This document shows, in pieces, positions 28,602-37,745 of a stretch of DNA of 64,000 nucleotides. The stretch's first letter is position 1. The number at the start of each line of letters is the position of its first letter. Source of the stretch: Bacillus sp. AFS059628. Lineage in GTDB: Bacteria > Bacillota > Bacilli > Bacillales > Bacillaceae_G. A program made the translations under genes and the position numbers. The notes beneath the pieces are model-generated. The model was not told where the DNA came from. It made no database searches and saw only the letters and a list, made by a program, of their open reading frames with translations. Where the stretch lies: NCBI RefSeq assembly GCF_002571225.1, contig NZ_NVEC01000017.1:14145-78144 (forward strand), given 5' to 3'.

Positions 28602-29111
28602 ATGAAACATAAAATATTAACAGTAGTCTTACCAATTACATTAGCATTAGGAGTAGGTTGCAGTAAGGATGTCTCCGAAACAAAGAAAACTGATAGTATA
28701 AAAGTAGCAGAAGAAAAGCAAGATGATGGTAGATTAAAAAACGCACATGATTACAAAGAAAAGGTTAATGATGTAGCAAAAGAGTGGGTAAACCAGTATC
28801 AAGTTATATCAGATGTAATAGCAAAAGACCCTTCATTTGCTACTACAGAAAATGAGTTTAAAGCAGAAATAGGTAATTTTAAGGTTGTAACACAGAAAAT
28901 GAAAGAGATAAAACCACCTAAGAAATATGATGATTTACAAAAAGAGTTGTCTGATGCAATGTTAATGTACGAAGACTCCTTAACAGAAATGGTAGAAGGT
29001 TTAGATAAAGGTAACCCTGAAACAGTCACACAGTCTTCTAAACATATGGATGATGCTTTAAAGAAGATAAAGAAAACAATACAGACAATAAAAGAACTAA
29101 AAGATAAATAG
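28602..29111 (+). CDS. Putative lipoprotein
   Basis: 169 residues with a type II signal peptide: a basic MKHK start, a hydrophobic core and lipobox LGVGC with Cys20 as the likely lipidation site. The mature part is hydrophilic, lysine- and glutamate-rich and mostly helical, with IKPPKKYDDLQKEL near 105-118. That pattern is shared by B. cereus-group surface lipoproteins of unknown role (DUF7018-like). It should sit on the outer face of the membrane. AAAGGGGTAAATATT precedes the ATG. Confidence 0.82.
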   Translation: MKHKILTVVLPITLALGVGCSKDVSETKKTDSIKVAEEKQDDGRLKNAHDYKEKVNDVAKEWVNQYQVISDVIAKDPSFATTENEFKAEIGNFKVVTQKMKEIKPPKKYDDLQKELSDAMLMYEDSLTEMVEGLDKGNPETVTQSSKHMDDALKKIKKTIQTIKELKDK

Positions 29112-29278
29112 TAGTAATTAGGATATAGATTTCTATGAGATACAAAATTTTAACTATATCTACAAGGGATTCTTTTGCATAGTGATCAAAATTCCCGGGA
29201 TATTCTAAGCTAATTTAATGATTCCCTACAAAAAATAAGACAGGACACGATATTGATTTAAAGTAAAACGTAAATTAT

Positions 29279-29311
29279 AAAAAGCGCAGGATCCATATCC
29301 TGCGCTTTTTT
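29279..29311. terminator. Bidirectional terminator
   Basis: Stem AAAAGCGCAGGAT/ATCCTGCGCTTTT with a short loop; it overlaps the stop of the minus-strand gene that follows. Confidence 0.85.
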
Positions 29312-30008
29312 ATCGCAATTCAGCTGTTTTTCTAATAACAATCTTATCAATATCATCTTCTTCATCACCAATAAATAACCCGCGTTCCTTTAAGTACGCC
29401 TCAAAATATAAATCTGCTTCTGCACGTTCATCATATGGTTTTACAGATAGAACGAAACCTAATTTATTTTGTTCCTCTAAATGAGAAGTGGAGATGTAGG
29501 CCGGTACATTGTGGCGTAAAAAGAGTTCTTTAACTGGAATAATCATATCTTTCATTAATTTCGTTAACATACCCATTTCAAACTCGAAATTAAAACGATC
29601 TATGCTACATAAATCAGCGAATACAACACCGATAAAACCCGTATTAAATACTTCTTGATATTCCACTTCTTCGTTACCGTAAAAATTCTTTTCGATTAAA
29701 TAATTTACAAAATACGCAACACCGTCACTTTGTTCAAATGGTTTCGTTGAAAGAACAAAGCCTATTTTCTTTTGTTTATGTAAATACACACATGACATGT
29801 ATGCTGAAATGTTATGTTCTTTAAATAGAGAACTTGTTGCCCCAGAGAGACCATCTAGTACGTGATGAACAATTTGAAGTTTTTTACGAGCGAAATAATA
29901 GGATTTCTTTTGTAACTCCAATGTATCAATAAAGACAGAGCCGATAAAGCCTGTATTTGAAATAATAGGTGTTTGCTTTTTTCTTCCTCTGCGCTTTGCT
30001 TGAGCCAT
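29310..30008 (-). CDS. Protein with two tandem copies of an unknown ~95-residue domain
   Basis: 232 residues from ATG 30008 (MAQAKRRGRKK), chosen because AAGGGA lies 11 bases upstream; ATG 30020 abuts that site. After a basic tail the protein is an internal duplication. Copy 1 (about 18-115) and copy 2 (about 120-218) both begin NTGFIG.VF.D, share a middle helix ending in HN(I/V).AY(M/I)S and an (K/N)K(I/L)GFVLS.KP motif, and close with Y(L/F)..(G)N/GDEE. No signal or membrane segment. I do not recognise a characterised family; it is known to me only as a B. cereus-group conserved protein. A decayed copy lies at 28262-28365. Confidence 0.78.
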   Translation of the reverse strand: MAQAKRRGRKKQTPIISNTGFIGSVFIDTLELQKKSYYFARKKLQIVHHVLDGLSGATSSLFKEHNISAYMSCVYLHKQKKIGFVLSTKPFEQSDGVAYFVNYLIEKNFYGNEEVEYQEVFNTGFIGVVFADLCSIDRFNFEFEMGMLTKLMKDMIIPVKELFLRHNVPAYISTSHLEEQNKLGFVLSVKPYDERAEADLYFEAYLKERGLFIGDEEDDIDKIVIRKTAELR

Positions 30009-30124
30009 TGTAAAAATCATCCCTTCATGTACAATTAAAATAAAAAGAACGTTTGTTCGTATATTTATATTTTACTATTAAAACGCTCTAAAGTAAAGGG
30101 TTTTTGACGAAAAAAACAACAAAA

Positions 30125-30148
30125 AAGACACCTGTAAAAGGTGTCTTA
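30125..30148 (-). terminator. Terminator of the 34-codon gene
   Basis: Stem AAGACACCT/AGGTGTCTT; on the minus strand it is followed by TTTTTTGTTGTTTTTTT. Confidence 0.8.
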
Positions 30149-30186
30149 AACGCTGTAGGGAAGAGGGTTCGCTCCTACAATTTATA

Positions 30187-30291
30187 TTATGATACAGAAA
30201 CGATCTCTTCTGTATCTTCTACATCTAAATGACAGTCCATTGTACGAACATCTTGATCTTCATGACTTCCGAAATAAATAGTAATTTTCAT
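30187..30291 (-). CDS. Small acidic protein, 34 aa, unknown
   Basis: ATG 30291 has AAAGGAGCGATACAT just upstream, an excellent ribosome site. The product starts MKITIYFGSHEDQD, contains one Cys-His pair (DCHL) and ends in an acidic stretch. A proper terminator lies about 40 bases after the stop on the same strand. Start site, size and terminator together make a real gene likely. I do not recognise a family. Confidence 0.65.
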   Translation of the reverse strand: MKITIYFGSHEDQDVRTMDCHLDVEDTEEIVSVS

Positions 30292-30516
30292 ATGTATCGC
30301 TCCTTTATTCTAGGAATACCTAAAATAATTACTAGTAATGTTAATATTTATTATATACCACTTTTTTCATTCCGACAACGTTATATCGTTTTTAATTCTT
30401 TTAGGACAAAAAGAGTGATATATAGAGCTATTTTTATAGAAATAGGTACATTTCTTATATGTTATATTTAATACTGAAGGATTCGAATGTTAATTTTTAT
30501 GAAAGGAGAAAAATGA

Positions 30517-31317
30517 ATGAATTATAAACAGTTATTAATAGATAATTTTACATATAAAACGTCATATATTGCGTGGCAGTTACATGGAATGAATGTAAAA
30601 GAAACGAAGGACTATATTGTTGTTGACTGTGGTTTACCGGCAGATACATTCAATATCATTACTTTGCTAAACAATAATTTAACGGAAGGCATTGAGCCAT
30701 TATATAAAGAGGTAAACAACTATAATCAAAAGAAATTTCCAATGAGTGTTTGGTTTTGGGACGATAGGCAAAAACAGACTATAAAAAGCGAATTAATAAA
30801 ACTTGGCTTACAAGAAGCAGAACAAAATATTGCGATGGTAGCAAACTTAAAAACAATACATCCAACAATAAATATACCAAAAGATTTTAAGATACAAAAA
30901 GCCTTTTCACCAGGACAAATTAAAAATTTTGGAGAAGCGTTAGCTAGTCTATTTGGTACATCAGAGGAAGGTATACATGTTCAAACATTCTACAATCAGA
31001 CCGCTTATTTCGACTTATGGAATAGTGGAAATATGAAACTATACTTAGGAATTTATAAAGATGAAGTCGTATCAGTCGGTTCATTAGTATGTACAAAAGA
31101 TAGTGTTGGTATTTATGATATAGCAACGAAAGAAGAAATGAGAGGAAAAGGATTTGGCTCTACTATGTTTCATTACTTGCTGCAGGAAGCAAAGAAATTA
31201 AATGTTGCTCAATGCGTATTACAAGCTTCACCTGATGGGATTAATATTTATAAAAAGGCCGGTTTTCAATCTGTTGGACAAATGACTGTATTTGAAAATC
31301 GACATTTAATCGAATAA
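30517..31317 (+). CDS. GNAT family N-acetyltransferase
   Basis: 266 residues. The C-terminal half carries a GNAT fold with the acetyl-CoA-binding motif A (ATKEEMRGKGFGSTMF, R/Q-x-x-G-x-G/A pattern near 205-217) and a final YKKAGFQSVGQM. The N-terminal half is a second, degenerate GNAT-like domain, an arrangement seen in two-domain acetyltransferases. GAAAGGAGAAAAATGA precedes the ATG. The acceptor is unknown. Confidence 0.85.
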   Translation: MNYKQLLIDNFTYKTSYIAWQLHGMNVKETKDYIVVDCGLPADTFNIITLLNNNLTEGIEPLYKEVNNYNQKKFPMSVWFWDDRQKQTIKSELIKLGLQEAEQNIAMVANLKTIHPTINIPKDFKIQKAFSPGQIKNFGEALASLFGTSEEGIHVQTFYNQTAYFDLWNSGNMKLYLGIYKDEVVSVGSLVCTKDSVGIYDIATKEEMRGKGFGSTMFHYLLQEAKKLNVAQCVLQASPDGINIYKKAGFQSVGQMTVFENRHLIE

Positions 31318-31362
31318 ATTATTCGATCCAAATTGCTTTTATGTAGGAGTTAATACATCATT

Positions 31363-32226
31363 ATGAAAAAGATATATATTATTACAATACTTTGCACCTT
31401 TATAGTAATAGGTACTTTTGTTTTTTATAAAGTAGATGAACTTAAGTACACGAAAGCTATTAATCAATCAACTCATATAAAAAACATTGCACATAGAGGA
31501 GCTTCTGCGTATGCACCAGAACATACAATAGCAGCTTATACATTAGGACAACAACTAAAAGGAGATTATATAGAAATTGATCTTCAAATGACAAAAGATG
31601 GACATTTAGTAGCTATGCATGATGAAACAGTAAACCGCACTACAAATGGTACTGGGCTAGTAAAGGAACATACGTTAGAAGAAATAAAGCAACTTAATGC
31701 AGGTTCTTTTTTTAATAAAAAGCATCCAACTTTAGCAAAGAAAGAATATGAAAATGCAACAGTTCCAACATTAGAAGAAATTATTGAAACGTTCGGGCGT
31801 AACGCTAACTATTATATTGAAACAAAATCACCAGATAAATATACTGGTATGGAAGAAAAACTATTAGAAATTATAAAGCAATACGAAATAAATGATAAAG
31901 TTATGATTCAATCATTTAGTGAAGAAAGTCTCCAAAAAATTCATAGTTTAGATGTTACTTTACCGCTAGTACAATTACTATCTTACAAAAAGGCAGCTCA
32001 ATTAACCGAATTAGAGATGAAAAAGTATAAAACATACTGCATCGGTCTTGGGATGAACTATAAATATATTGATTCAGCTTATGTAAAGAGAATAAAGAAA
32101 TATGGATTAGAAATTCACCTATTTACTGTAGATAATGAAAAAGATATGAAAAAGTTACTTTTATGGGGCGTTGACGGGATGTTTACGAATTACCCGAATC
32201 GTTTACATTCGTTATTACAATCTTAA
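31363..32226 (+). CDS. Glycerophosphodiester phosphodiesterase
   Basis: 287 residues. An uncleaved or cleaved N-terminal hydrophobic segment (about 4-22) places it at the membrane or outside. The GDPD motifs are complete: AHRGASAYAPEHT (general-acid His and Glu), IEIDLQMTKDG (metal-binding Glu and Asp) and MHDETVNRTTNGTG (second His). It splits glycerophosphodiesters, products of phospholipid or teichoic acid turnover, into glycerol-3-phosphate and an alcohol. It directly follows an acetyltransferase gene (45-base gap). Confidence 0.92.
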   Translation: MKKIYIITILCTFIVIGTFVFYKVDELKYTKAINQSTHIKNIAHRGASAYAPEHTIAAYTLGQQLKGDYIEIDLQMTKDGHLVAMHDETVNRTTNGTGLVKEHTLEEIKQLNAGSFFNKKHPTLAKKEYENATVPTLEEIIETFGRNANYYIETKSPDKYTGMEEKLLEIIKQYEINDKVMIQSFSEESLQKIHSLDVTLPLVQLLSYKKAAQLTELEMKKYKTYCIGLGMNYKYIDSAYVKRIKKYGLEIHLFTVDNEKDMKKLLLWGVDGMFTNYPNRLHSLLQS

Positions 32227-32273
32227 TCTGTAATGGTGTAATTATCACTGAACCAATAAAACAAGTATATATA

Positions 32274-32333
32274 GATAGTTCGTGATCCAGATAGTAACAT
32301 CATTGAATACTTAAGGCCAATATTGAAATGAAA
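32274..32333 (+). pseudogene. Possible C-terminal remnant of a VOC/glyoxalase-family gene
   Basis: The frame ending at TGA 32333 reads VRDPDSNIIEYLRPILK, which matches the conserved tail (RDPDGNxIE) of vicinal-oxygen-chelate proteins including the metal-ligand Glu. It is cut off by a TAG just upstream and no other part of the domain is visible. Confidence 0.4.
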
Positions 32334-32339
32334 TCGGAA

Positions 32340-32373
32340 AAAGAATCCAATAAAAGTATTGGATTCTTTTTAT
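32340..32373 (+). terminator. Terminator
   Basis: Stem AAAGAATCCAA/TTGGATTCTTT, 8-base loop, T-run. It ends the GDPD unit and the VOC remnant. Confidence 0.85.
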
Positions 32374-32487
32374 TTAGCTCTATGTGACTAACTTAAAGCA
32401 ATACGATTTTCAATTTATAAATAAAATATTACATTGAGTATGATTTTTCGTAATAATCATCAGAAAGTAACGAAAATGTAATGGATT

Positions 32488-32952
32488 TTAACTACGCTTT
32501 TTATATTTTTTTGATACACTGACTACGAGAGGAATACCGATTAATGTAGGTAAAAACCAAAACCATATAGGTGGCAGTAAGTTGATTAAGGGAATATGAA
32601 TACCGACATTTACTAAAAGTGCAGTAACAGCACCAATATAAGAGCCTAACATACCTCTAATATGATGGTGAAGCCAATTTTTCCAACGTTTTTTTCGTGC
32701 GAGGTATCCATAAATCGCAAATGAATAAGAGAAAATTGCTACATAAAATAAATATGCGATTTTATCCCAGTTTATAATGGATAATATAATGGCAGTAACG
32801 GTGATAACAACATAGGATGCGTGATATATTTCACCCCATTCCGTATGTTTACCTTTCTTCTTTTGAGCAACCATCGCTATTATCCCAGTTATTAAACATA
32901 TCGTTCCAAATAATATGTGGATGGTTAAAAGAATGTTGAAAATGCTCATCAT
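32488..32952 (-). CDS. Small multi-pass membrane protein (DUF2306-like)
   Basis: 154 residues with four or five membrane helices and conserved histidines in the first and fourth helices (LLTIHILFG, HHHIRGMLG), an arrangement seen in DUF2306 and haem-type membrane proteins. I chose ATG 32952, just after GGGAGGAATT; the next codon is also ATG and is equally possible. Function unknown. Confidence 0.75.
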   Translation of the reverse strand: MMSIFNILLTIHILFGTICLITGIIAMVAQKKKGKHTEWGEIYHASYVVITVTAIILSIINWDKIAYLFYVAIFSYSFAIYGYLARKKRWKNWLHHHIRGMLGSYIGAVTALLVNVGIHIPLINLLPPIWFWFLPTLIGIPLVVSVSKKYKKRS

Positions 32953-33123
32953 AATTCCTCCCTTTTTATTTTTATAGTATTGCAGCATAGGAGAAAAGTT
33001 GAAACATATTGTTTATTCACTTTAATATATTGAAGTAAAGGTACTTCAAGAACAAATTTACACGGACAAATTTTTCTTGAGTCTAGTGAGACACGTATTA
33101 CGTGAAATGAAGGAGAGACTTCC

Positions 33124-33654
33124 ATGTTTACATCTATTACATATTTACAATCAGGGAATGACAAGCAACAAAAAGTATATGATGTTTTGAACAAACTAAA
33201 TATTATGGAGGATTTAGCTTTGTATAGTCCCGTTCTTTGTGGGACAATCCCTATAAGAATTGATACTCTTCAATCTGACTTAGATATAGTAATGGAAGTA
33301 CATAACTTTGATGTTTTTGAACAAGAAATGAAATCTTTATATGGTTCTTATGAAGGGTTCAAAATAAAAAAGAAAAAAATGAAAAATACTGAATCGATAA
33401 AGGTAAATTTTAAATTTGAAGGTTTTGAATTTGAATTATTTGCTCAGCCTAAGCCAGTGCGTAATCAAAATGCATATAGACATATGATAGTAGAGCATAT
33501 GCTATTAATGCAGCATCCCCATATAAGGGAAGAAATTATTCGTTTGAAAGAAAACGGTATGAAAACAGAACCTGCTTTTGCTCAAATATTAAATATTGAC
33601 GGAGATCCTTATGAGGAACTTATTTTGTTAGGGCAGGAAATGAGATTGTGGTAA
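33124..33654 (+). CDS. DUF4269 family protein (nucleotidyltransferase-like fold)
   Basis: 176 residues. The block LCGTIPIRIDTLQSDLDIVM (residues about 38-57) has the G-(T)-x-x-(D)-x-D spacing of nucleotidyltransferase-fold proteins. The C-terminal ENGMKTEPAFAQ and GDPYEELILL are the conserved tail of DUF4269. No activity is established. Ribosome site AAGGAGAGACTTCC. Confidence 0.85.
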   Translation: MFTSITYLQSGNDKQQKVYDVLNKLNIMEDLALYSPVLCGTIPIRIDTLQSDLDIVMEVHNFDVFEQEMKSLYGSYEGFKIKKKKMKNTESIKVNFKFEGFEFELFAQPKPVRNQNAYRHMIVEHMLLMQHPHIREEIIRLKENGMKTEPAFAQILNIDGDPYEELILLGQEMRLW

Positions 33655-33664
33655 ATAAGATACA

Positions 33665-33699
33665 CAAAAACTCCTTTATAGATAGAAGAGGAGTTTTTG
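33665..33699. terminator. Bidirectional terminator
   Basis: Stem CAAAAACTCCTT/AGAGGAGTTTTTG between two convergent genes. Confidence 0.85.
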
Positions 33700-35133
33700 T
33701 TATGCCATTAGCTTACGAATTAATTCACTCAGTAATTTAATCCCGTTAGTTATTTGCTCTGGAGAAGCATATCCATATGATAAACGAATGTATTGATCTG
33801 ATTCTTCTTCATAAATACGCCCTGGGTTTAAAAGAATTCCTTTTGATAGTGCCTCTGAAAATAATTTCTTCATCGGAATGCTAGGTATAATCTTTAGCCA
33901 TATAAAGAATCCGCCGCTAGGAATATCCCACGTTGCAACATATGCACAATACTTATTTAAAGCCCGTATCATGATTTGTCTTCGTTCTTTTAGTTGAATT
34001 CTTACGTTCGCTACATGTTCTTCATAAAAACCTTTTTTTATCCATTCAGCAGCAACTCTTTGAGATAAAGAGCTCGATCCATAGTCTGTTTGCATTTTTA
34101 TATCTGACAATCTATCAATAACAGGTTCGGGTCCAATAATCCATCCAATTCTAAGTCCTGGGCTAAGTGTTTTAGATAGGCTACCAATATATAATACATG
34201 TCCATGTTTATCTATCGACTTTAAAGGAGCTGGAGGTGGTTCATCAATCCATAACTCACGGTAAATATCATCTTCAATAATAGGTAACTGTTCCTTTTCA
34301 CATATTTTTATTATTTCTTTTCTTCGCTCTTTAGACATTAACATCCCTGTTGGGTTTTGAAAACTAGGGATAGAATATAAAATGTTTTTCTTTTGACTAT
34401 ATTTAATGCGTTTTAATAATTCGTTAGGTAAAACACCGTGATGATCCATAGCTATACCAGATAAATTTATATTTGCTGATTGAAATACATGAAGTGAATA
34501 TAAGTAAGAAGGTTGTTCAAGTAAAACAGTTGATTCTCGATGTAAAAGACCAATTGATATTAATTGCAATGCTTGTAATGCACCAGAGACGATTAATATA
34601 GAACTCGGTGACGTATGGATTCCAAATGATTTTACGTATTTACTTATTGCTTCACGTAACGGATAAAACCCTTTTTGTTCTTCGTATCCGAAATAATCTA
34701 ATTCGTCACTTACGCTTTTCATAATGGACTGCATCGTTTTTAGCGGGAAAAATTCAGGAGCAAGTTCACCTTTACTAAGGTGGATAAGTGTTTTATTTGC
34801 TTCTGCTTCATTTATTTCTCGCACCATTAACTTGCTAGGCTTATGAATACCAGCCTTTACATATTCACTCCAATCAGGCGGGGGATTCGTCGCTAATAAT
34901 GACCATGTATTATTCGTTACAATTGTTCCTGATCCGATTTGTCCTTGAATTAAGCCATCTGCCATAAGTTCATCTAGCGCAGTTATTACAGTACTTCGAT
35001 TTACATGAAATAATTTAGCTAACTGCCGTTGACTAGGAATCTTACTTCCAATAGGCCATTCTCCGTTTTCAATTTTTTCTTTCATATAGTCTACTATCTG
35101 CCGATATTTAGGCAGTTTTTTATTAATTGTCAT
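33700..35133 (-). CDS. MocR-type GntR/aminotransferase transcriptional regulator
   Basis: 477 residues. The N-terminal GntR winged helix (about 5-75; IPSQRQLAKLFHVNRSTV) is joined to a class I aminotransferase domain with the PLP-binding lysine in GSLSKTLSPGLRIGW. MocR proteins such as PdxR and GabR use PLP-bound ligands to control a divergent or distant target. It is divergent from the EamA transporter gene with 146 bases between starts, which contain direct repeats, so it probably regulates that transporter and itself. Confidence 0.92.
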   Translation of the reverse strand: MTINKKLPKYRQIVDYMKEKIENGEWPIGSKIPSQRQLAKLFHVNRSTVITALDELMADGLIQGQIGSGTIVTNNTWSLLATNPPPDWSEYVKAGIHKPSKLMVREINEAEANKTLIHLSKGELAPEFFPLKTMQSIMKSVSDELDYFGYEEQKGFYPLREAISKYVKSFGIHTSPSSILIVSGALQALQLISIGLLHRESTVLLEQPSYLYSLHVFQSANINLSGIAMDHHGVLPNELLKRIKYSQKKNILYSIPSFQNPTGMLMSKERRKEIIKICEKEQLPIIEDDIYRELWIDEPPPAPLKSIDKHGHVLYIGSLSKTLSPGLRIGWIIGPEPVIDRLSDIKMQTDYGSSSLSQRVAAEWIKKGFYEEHVANVRIQLKERRQIMIRALNKYCAYVATWDIPSGGFFIWLKIIPSIPMKKLFSEALSKGILLNPGRIYEEESDQYIRLSYGYASPEQITNGIKLLSELIRKLMA

Positions 35134-35164
35134 AAAAAAACTCCCTCGTTCACTTTAAAAATGC

Positions 35165-35268
35165 TAAGTGGTTGGTTTTTACGATAAGTAACTGGTTGAA
35201 GACATTGTATCAACTATTAAATATGATGAAAAGAAATAATTGGTAATTATAAAGTGGTTGGTTTGAAG
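35165..35268. promoter_or_regulatory. Direct-repeat operator candidate for the MocR regulator
   Basis: Three related direct repeats lie in the divergent intergenic region: TAAGTGGTTGGTTTTT (35165-35180), TAAGTAACTGGTTGAAG (35185-35201) and TAAAGTGGTTGGTTTGAAG (35250-35268). MocR/GabR-type dimers typically bind direct repeats. The third copy lies at the ribosome site of the transporter. Confidence 0.55.
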
Positions 35269-35279
35269 GGGGAGAAAAC

Positions 35280-36194
35280 ATGAATTATAAAAAACGAGAT
35301 ATTCCGATTATTTGTGCTCATGCTTTTACGATTTTAATATGGGGGACTGCCTTTCCGGCAATTCGTATGGGGCTTGAATCTTATACACCTGAGCATCTTA
35401 CTTTACTACGTTTATTAATCGCTTCATTTATACTCCTGTTGTTTTCTTTTATTTACAAGTTACGGCTACCAGATTTAAAGGATATCCCAGCAATTTTTAT
35501 GTTCGGTGCGTTAGGATTCACTTTTTATCACATAGCATTAAACTATGGCGAAAAAACAGTAAATGCTGGGTCTGCAAGTTTAATTGTTTCCGTCACACCT
35601 ATAGTAACGGCAATTCTTGCTTCTGTTTTTTTGAACGAAAAAATGAAATTAAATGGTTGGATCGGTGGGGTAATTAGTTTTATAGGAATTGCTCTCATAT
35701 CATTTAGTCAAGGAGATGCTATTCAATTGAATAGTGGGGGATTATTTATATTATTAGCAGCTATTTCGGAAAGCCTATATTTTGTTTTCCAAACTTCTCA
35801 CTTAAAAAAGTACGGCTTTTTACCATTTACCATATATACAATTTTATCTAGTACTGTATGTATGCTTATTTTCTTACCTGGAATGTATACAGAAATACTA
35901 GCAGCTCCTCTTGAAGTGAATATGAGTGTTATATATTTAGGTTTATTTCCAACAGTACTCCCATATATCGCATTGGCTTATATCATATCTCATTCTGGTG
36001 CTGCCGAGGCAACAAGTTCCCTATATTTAACGCCAGTAACTGCATGTTTTATTGCTTGGATATGGTTAGGAGAAATGCCAACTTTAGTTTCGATAATTGG
36101 CGGAGGGATTACTATACTTGGAATTGTGATTGCTCATATACCAGTATTAAGAAAAGAAAAGAATAGGAATTTAGCAAATAATCAATCCGTATAA
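35280..36194 (+). CDS. EamA-family (DMT) transporter
   Basis: 304 residues, ten predicted membrane helices arranged as two EamA repeats (helices 1-5 and 6-10), with the typical GTAFPAIRMGLE in helix 1 and LNEKMKLNGWIGGVI between repeats. DMT proteins of this type export amino acids or metabolites. Divergently paired with a MocR regulator, an arrangement that suggests ligand-induced export. AAGGGGGAGAAAAC precedes the ATG. Confidence 0.9.
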   Translation: MNYKKRDIPIICAHAFTILIWGTAFPAIRMGLESYTPEHLTLLRLLIASFILLLFSFIYKLRLPDLKDIPAIFMFGALGFTFYHIALNYGEKTVNAGSASLIVSVTPIVTAILASVFLNEKMKLNGWIGGVISFIGIALISFSQGDAIQLNSGGLFILLAAISESLYFVFQTSHLKKYGFLPFTIYTILSSTVCMLIFLPGMYTEILAAPLEVNMSVIYLGLFPTVLPYIALAYIISHSGAAEATSSLYLTPVTACFIAWIWLGEMPTLVSIIGGGITILGIVIAHIPVLRKEKNRNLANNQSV

Positions 36195-36332
36195 TGTAAT
36201 TCAATAATAATTTTATGATACTTTTTCATATAGTTTCTTTCTTATGTTGATAAATATAATACTTTATATTTCAGTTAAATATTGTATGTTACATTTTACG
36301 TAGTAAGCATTTTAAAAGGAGATGACAACATA

Positions 36333-37694
36333 ATGAATGGAAAAAGAAATATTTTCACATGTATTTCTATTATAGCAATCGGTCTAGCTAGTTTTTCTAA
36401 TTCTAGTTTCGCGGCAAGTGTAACGGACAATTCAGCACAAAATTCTATTCCCGTAGTTAATCAACAAGTAGCTGCTGCAAAAGAAATGAAACCATTTCCC
36501 CAGCAAGTTAATTATGCAGGTGTTATAAAACCTAATCATGTTACACAGGAAAGTTTAAATGCTTCTGTAAGAAGTTACTACGATAACTGGAAAAAGAAAT
36601 ATTTGAAAAATGATTTATCTTCTTTACCTGGTGGTTATTACGTAAAAGGAGAGATTACGGGTGATGCGGATGGGTTTAAGCCACTTGGAACTTCAGAAGG
36701 TCAAGGATATGGGATGATAATTACGGTATTAATGGCTGGTTATGATTCGAATGCTCAAAAAATCTATGACGGTTTATTTAAAACAGCAAGAACTTTTAAA
36801 AGCTCTCAAAATCCTAATTTAATGGGATGGGTTGTCGCAGATAGTAAAAAAGCACAAGGTCATTTTGATTCTGCTACTGATGGGGATTTAGATATTGCGT
36901 ATTCCCTTCTGCTTGCTCATAAGCAGTGGGGATCAAATGGAACGGTTAATTATTTGAAAGAAGCACAAGACATGATTACAAAAGGTATTAAAGCTAGTAA
37001 TGTTACAAATAATAACCGACTAAATTTAGGAGATTGGGATTCTAAAAGTTCACTTGATACGAGACCATCTGATTGGATGATGTCACACCTTAGAGCATTT
37101 TATGAATTTACAGGTGATAAAACTTGGCTTACTGTTATTAATAATTTGTACGATGTTTATACGCAATTTAGTAATAAGTACTCTCCAAATACAGGGCTTA
37201 TTTCAGATTTTGTTGTGAAAAACCCACCACAACCAGCACCTAAAGATTTCTTAGATGAGTCACAGTATACAAATGCATATTATTACAATGCTAGTCGGGT
37301 ACCATTAAGGATTGTAATGGACTATGCGATGTATGGAGAGAAAAGAAGTAAAGTTATCTCTGACAAAGTCTCTTCATGGATTCAAAATAAGACGAATGGA
37401 AATCCTTCTAAAATTGTGGATGGTTATCAATTAAATGGATCAAATATAGGTAGTTATCCAACTGCTGTATTTGTGTCACCGTTTATTGCTGCAAGTACAA
37501 CGAAAAGCGATAATCAAAAGTGGGTAAATAGTGGATGGGATTGGATGAAGAATAAGAAAGAAAGTTACTTTAGTGATAGTTATAATTTATTAACTATGCT
37601 ATTTATTACAGGTAATTGGTGGAAACCAGTACCTGATGATAAGAAAATAGAAAACCTAATAAATGATGAAGCTCAAAAAGGATACGATAAATAA
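36333..37694 (+). CDS. csn: Secreted glycoside hydrolase family 8 chitosanase
   Basis: 453 residues with a Sec signal peptide (about 1-27, cleavage near SSFA-A) and one GH8 catalytic domain. Counting from ATG 36333 puts the acid/base glutamate at E122 (TSEGQGYGM) and the second catalytic aspartate at D183 (ATDGDLD). These are the positions reported for the well-studied Bacillus GH8 chitosanase (ChoK), which also confirms this start over any upstream one. The enzyme cleaves beta-1,4-linked glucosamine polymers outside the cell; Bacillus members often also act on beta-glucans. AAAAGGAGATG precedes the start. Monocistronic with its own terminator. Confidence 0.93.
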   Translation: MNGKRNIFTCISIIAIGLASFSNSSFAASVTDNSAQNSIPVVNQQVAAAKEMKPFPQQVNYAGVIKPNHVTQESLNASVRSYYDNWKKKYLKNDLSSLPGGYYVKGEITGDADGFKPLGTSEGQGYGMIITVLMAGYDSNAQKIYDGLFKTARTFKSSQNPNLMGWVVADSKKAQGHFDSATDGDLDIAYSLLLAHKQWGSNGTVNYLKEAQDMITKGIKASNVTNNNRLNLGDWDSKSSLDTRPSDWMMSHLRAFYEFTGDKTWLTVINNLYDVYTQFSNKYSPNTGLISDFVVKNPPQPAPKDFLDESQYTNAYYYNASRVPLRIVMDYAMYGEKRSKVISDKVSSWIQNKTNGNPSKIVDGYQLNGSNIGSYPTAVFVSPFIAASTTKSDNQKWVNSGWDWMKNKKESYFSDSYNLLTMLFITGNWWKPVPDDKKIENLINDEAQKGYDK

Positions 37695-37712
37695 CAGGGT
37701 ATTCTTTTTAGT

Positions 37713-37745
37713 AAAAGGAATTAGCACTATGCTAGTTCCTTTTTA
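37713..37745 (+). terminator. Terminator of the chitosanase gene
   Basis: Stem AAAAGGAATTAGC/GCTAGTTCCTTTT followed by T-run. Confidence 0.85.

Noticed and set aside
28232-29311. Twin GCGCAGGAT hairpins as ends of an insertion sequence
   Set aside because: The similarity extends into the coding end of one gene and not to both sides; no transposase lies between. A gene duplication explains it better.
30229-30471. Plus-strand 80-codon frame over the 34-aa gene
   Set aside because: The opposite strand has a strong ribosome site and terminator; this frame has neither and looks like chance.
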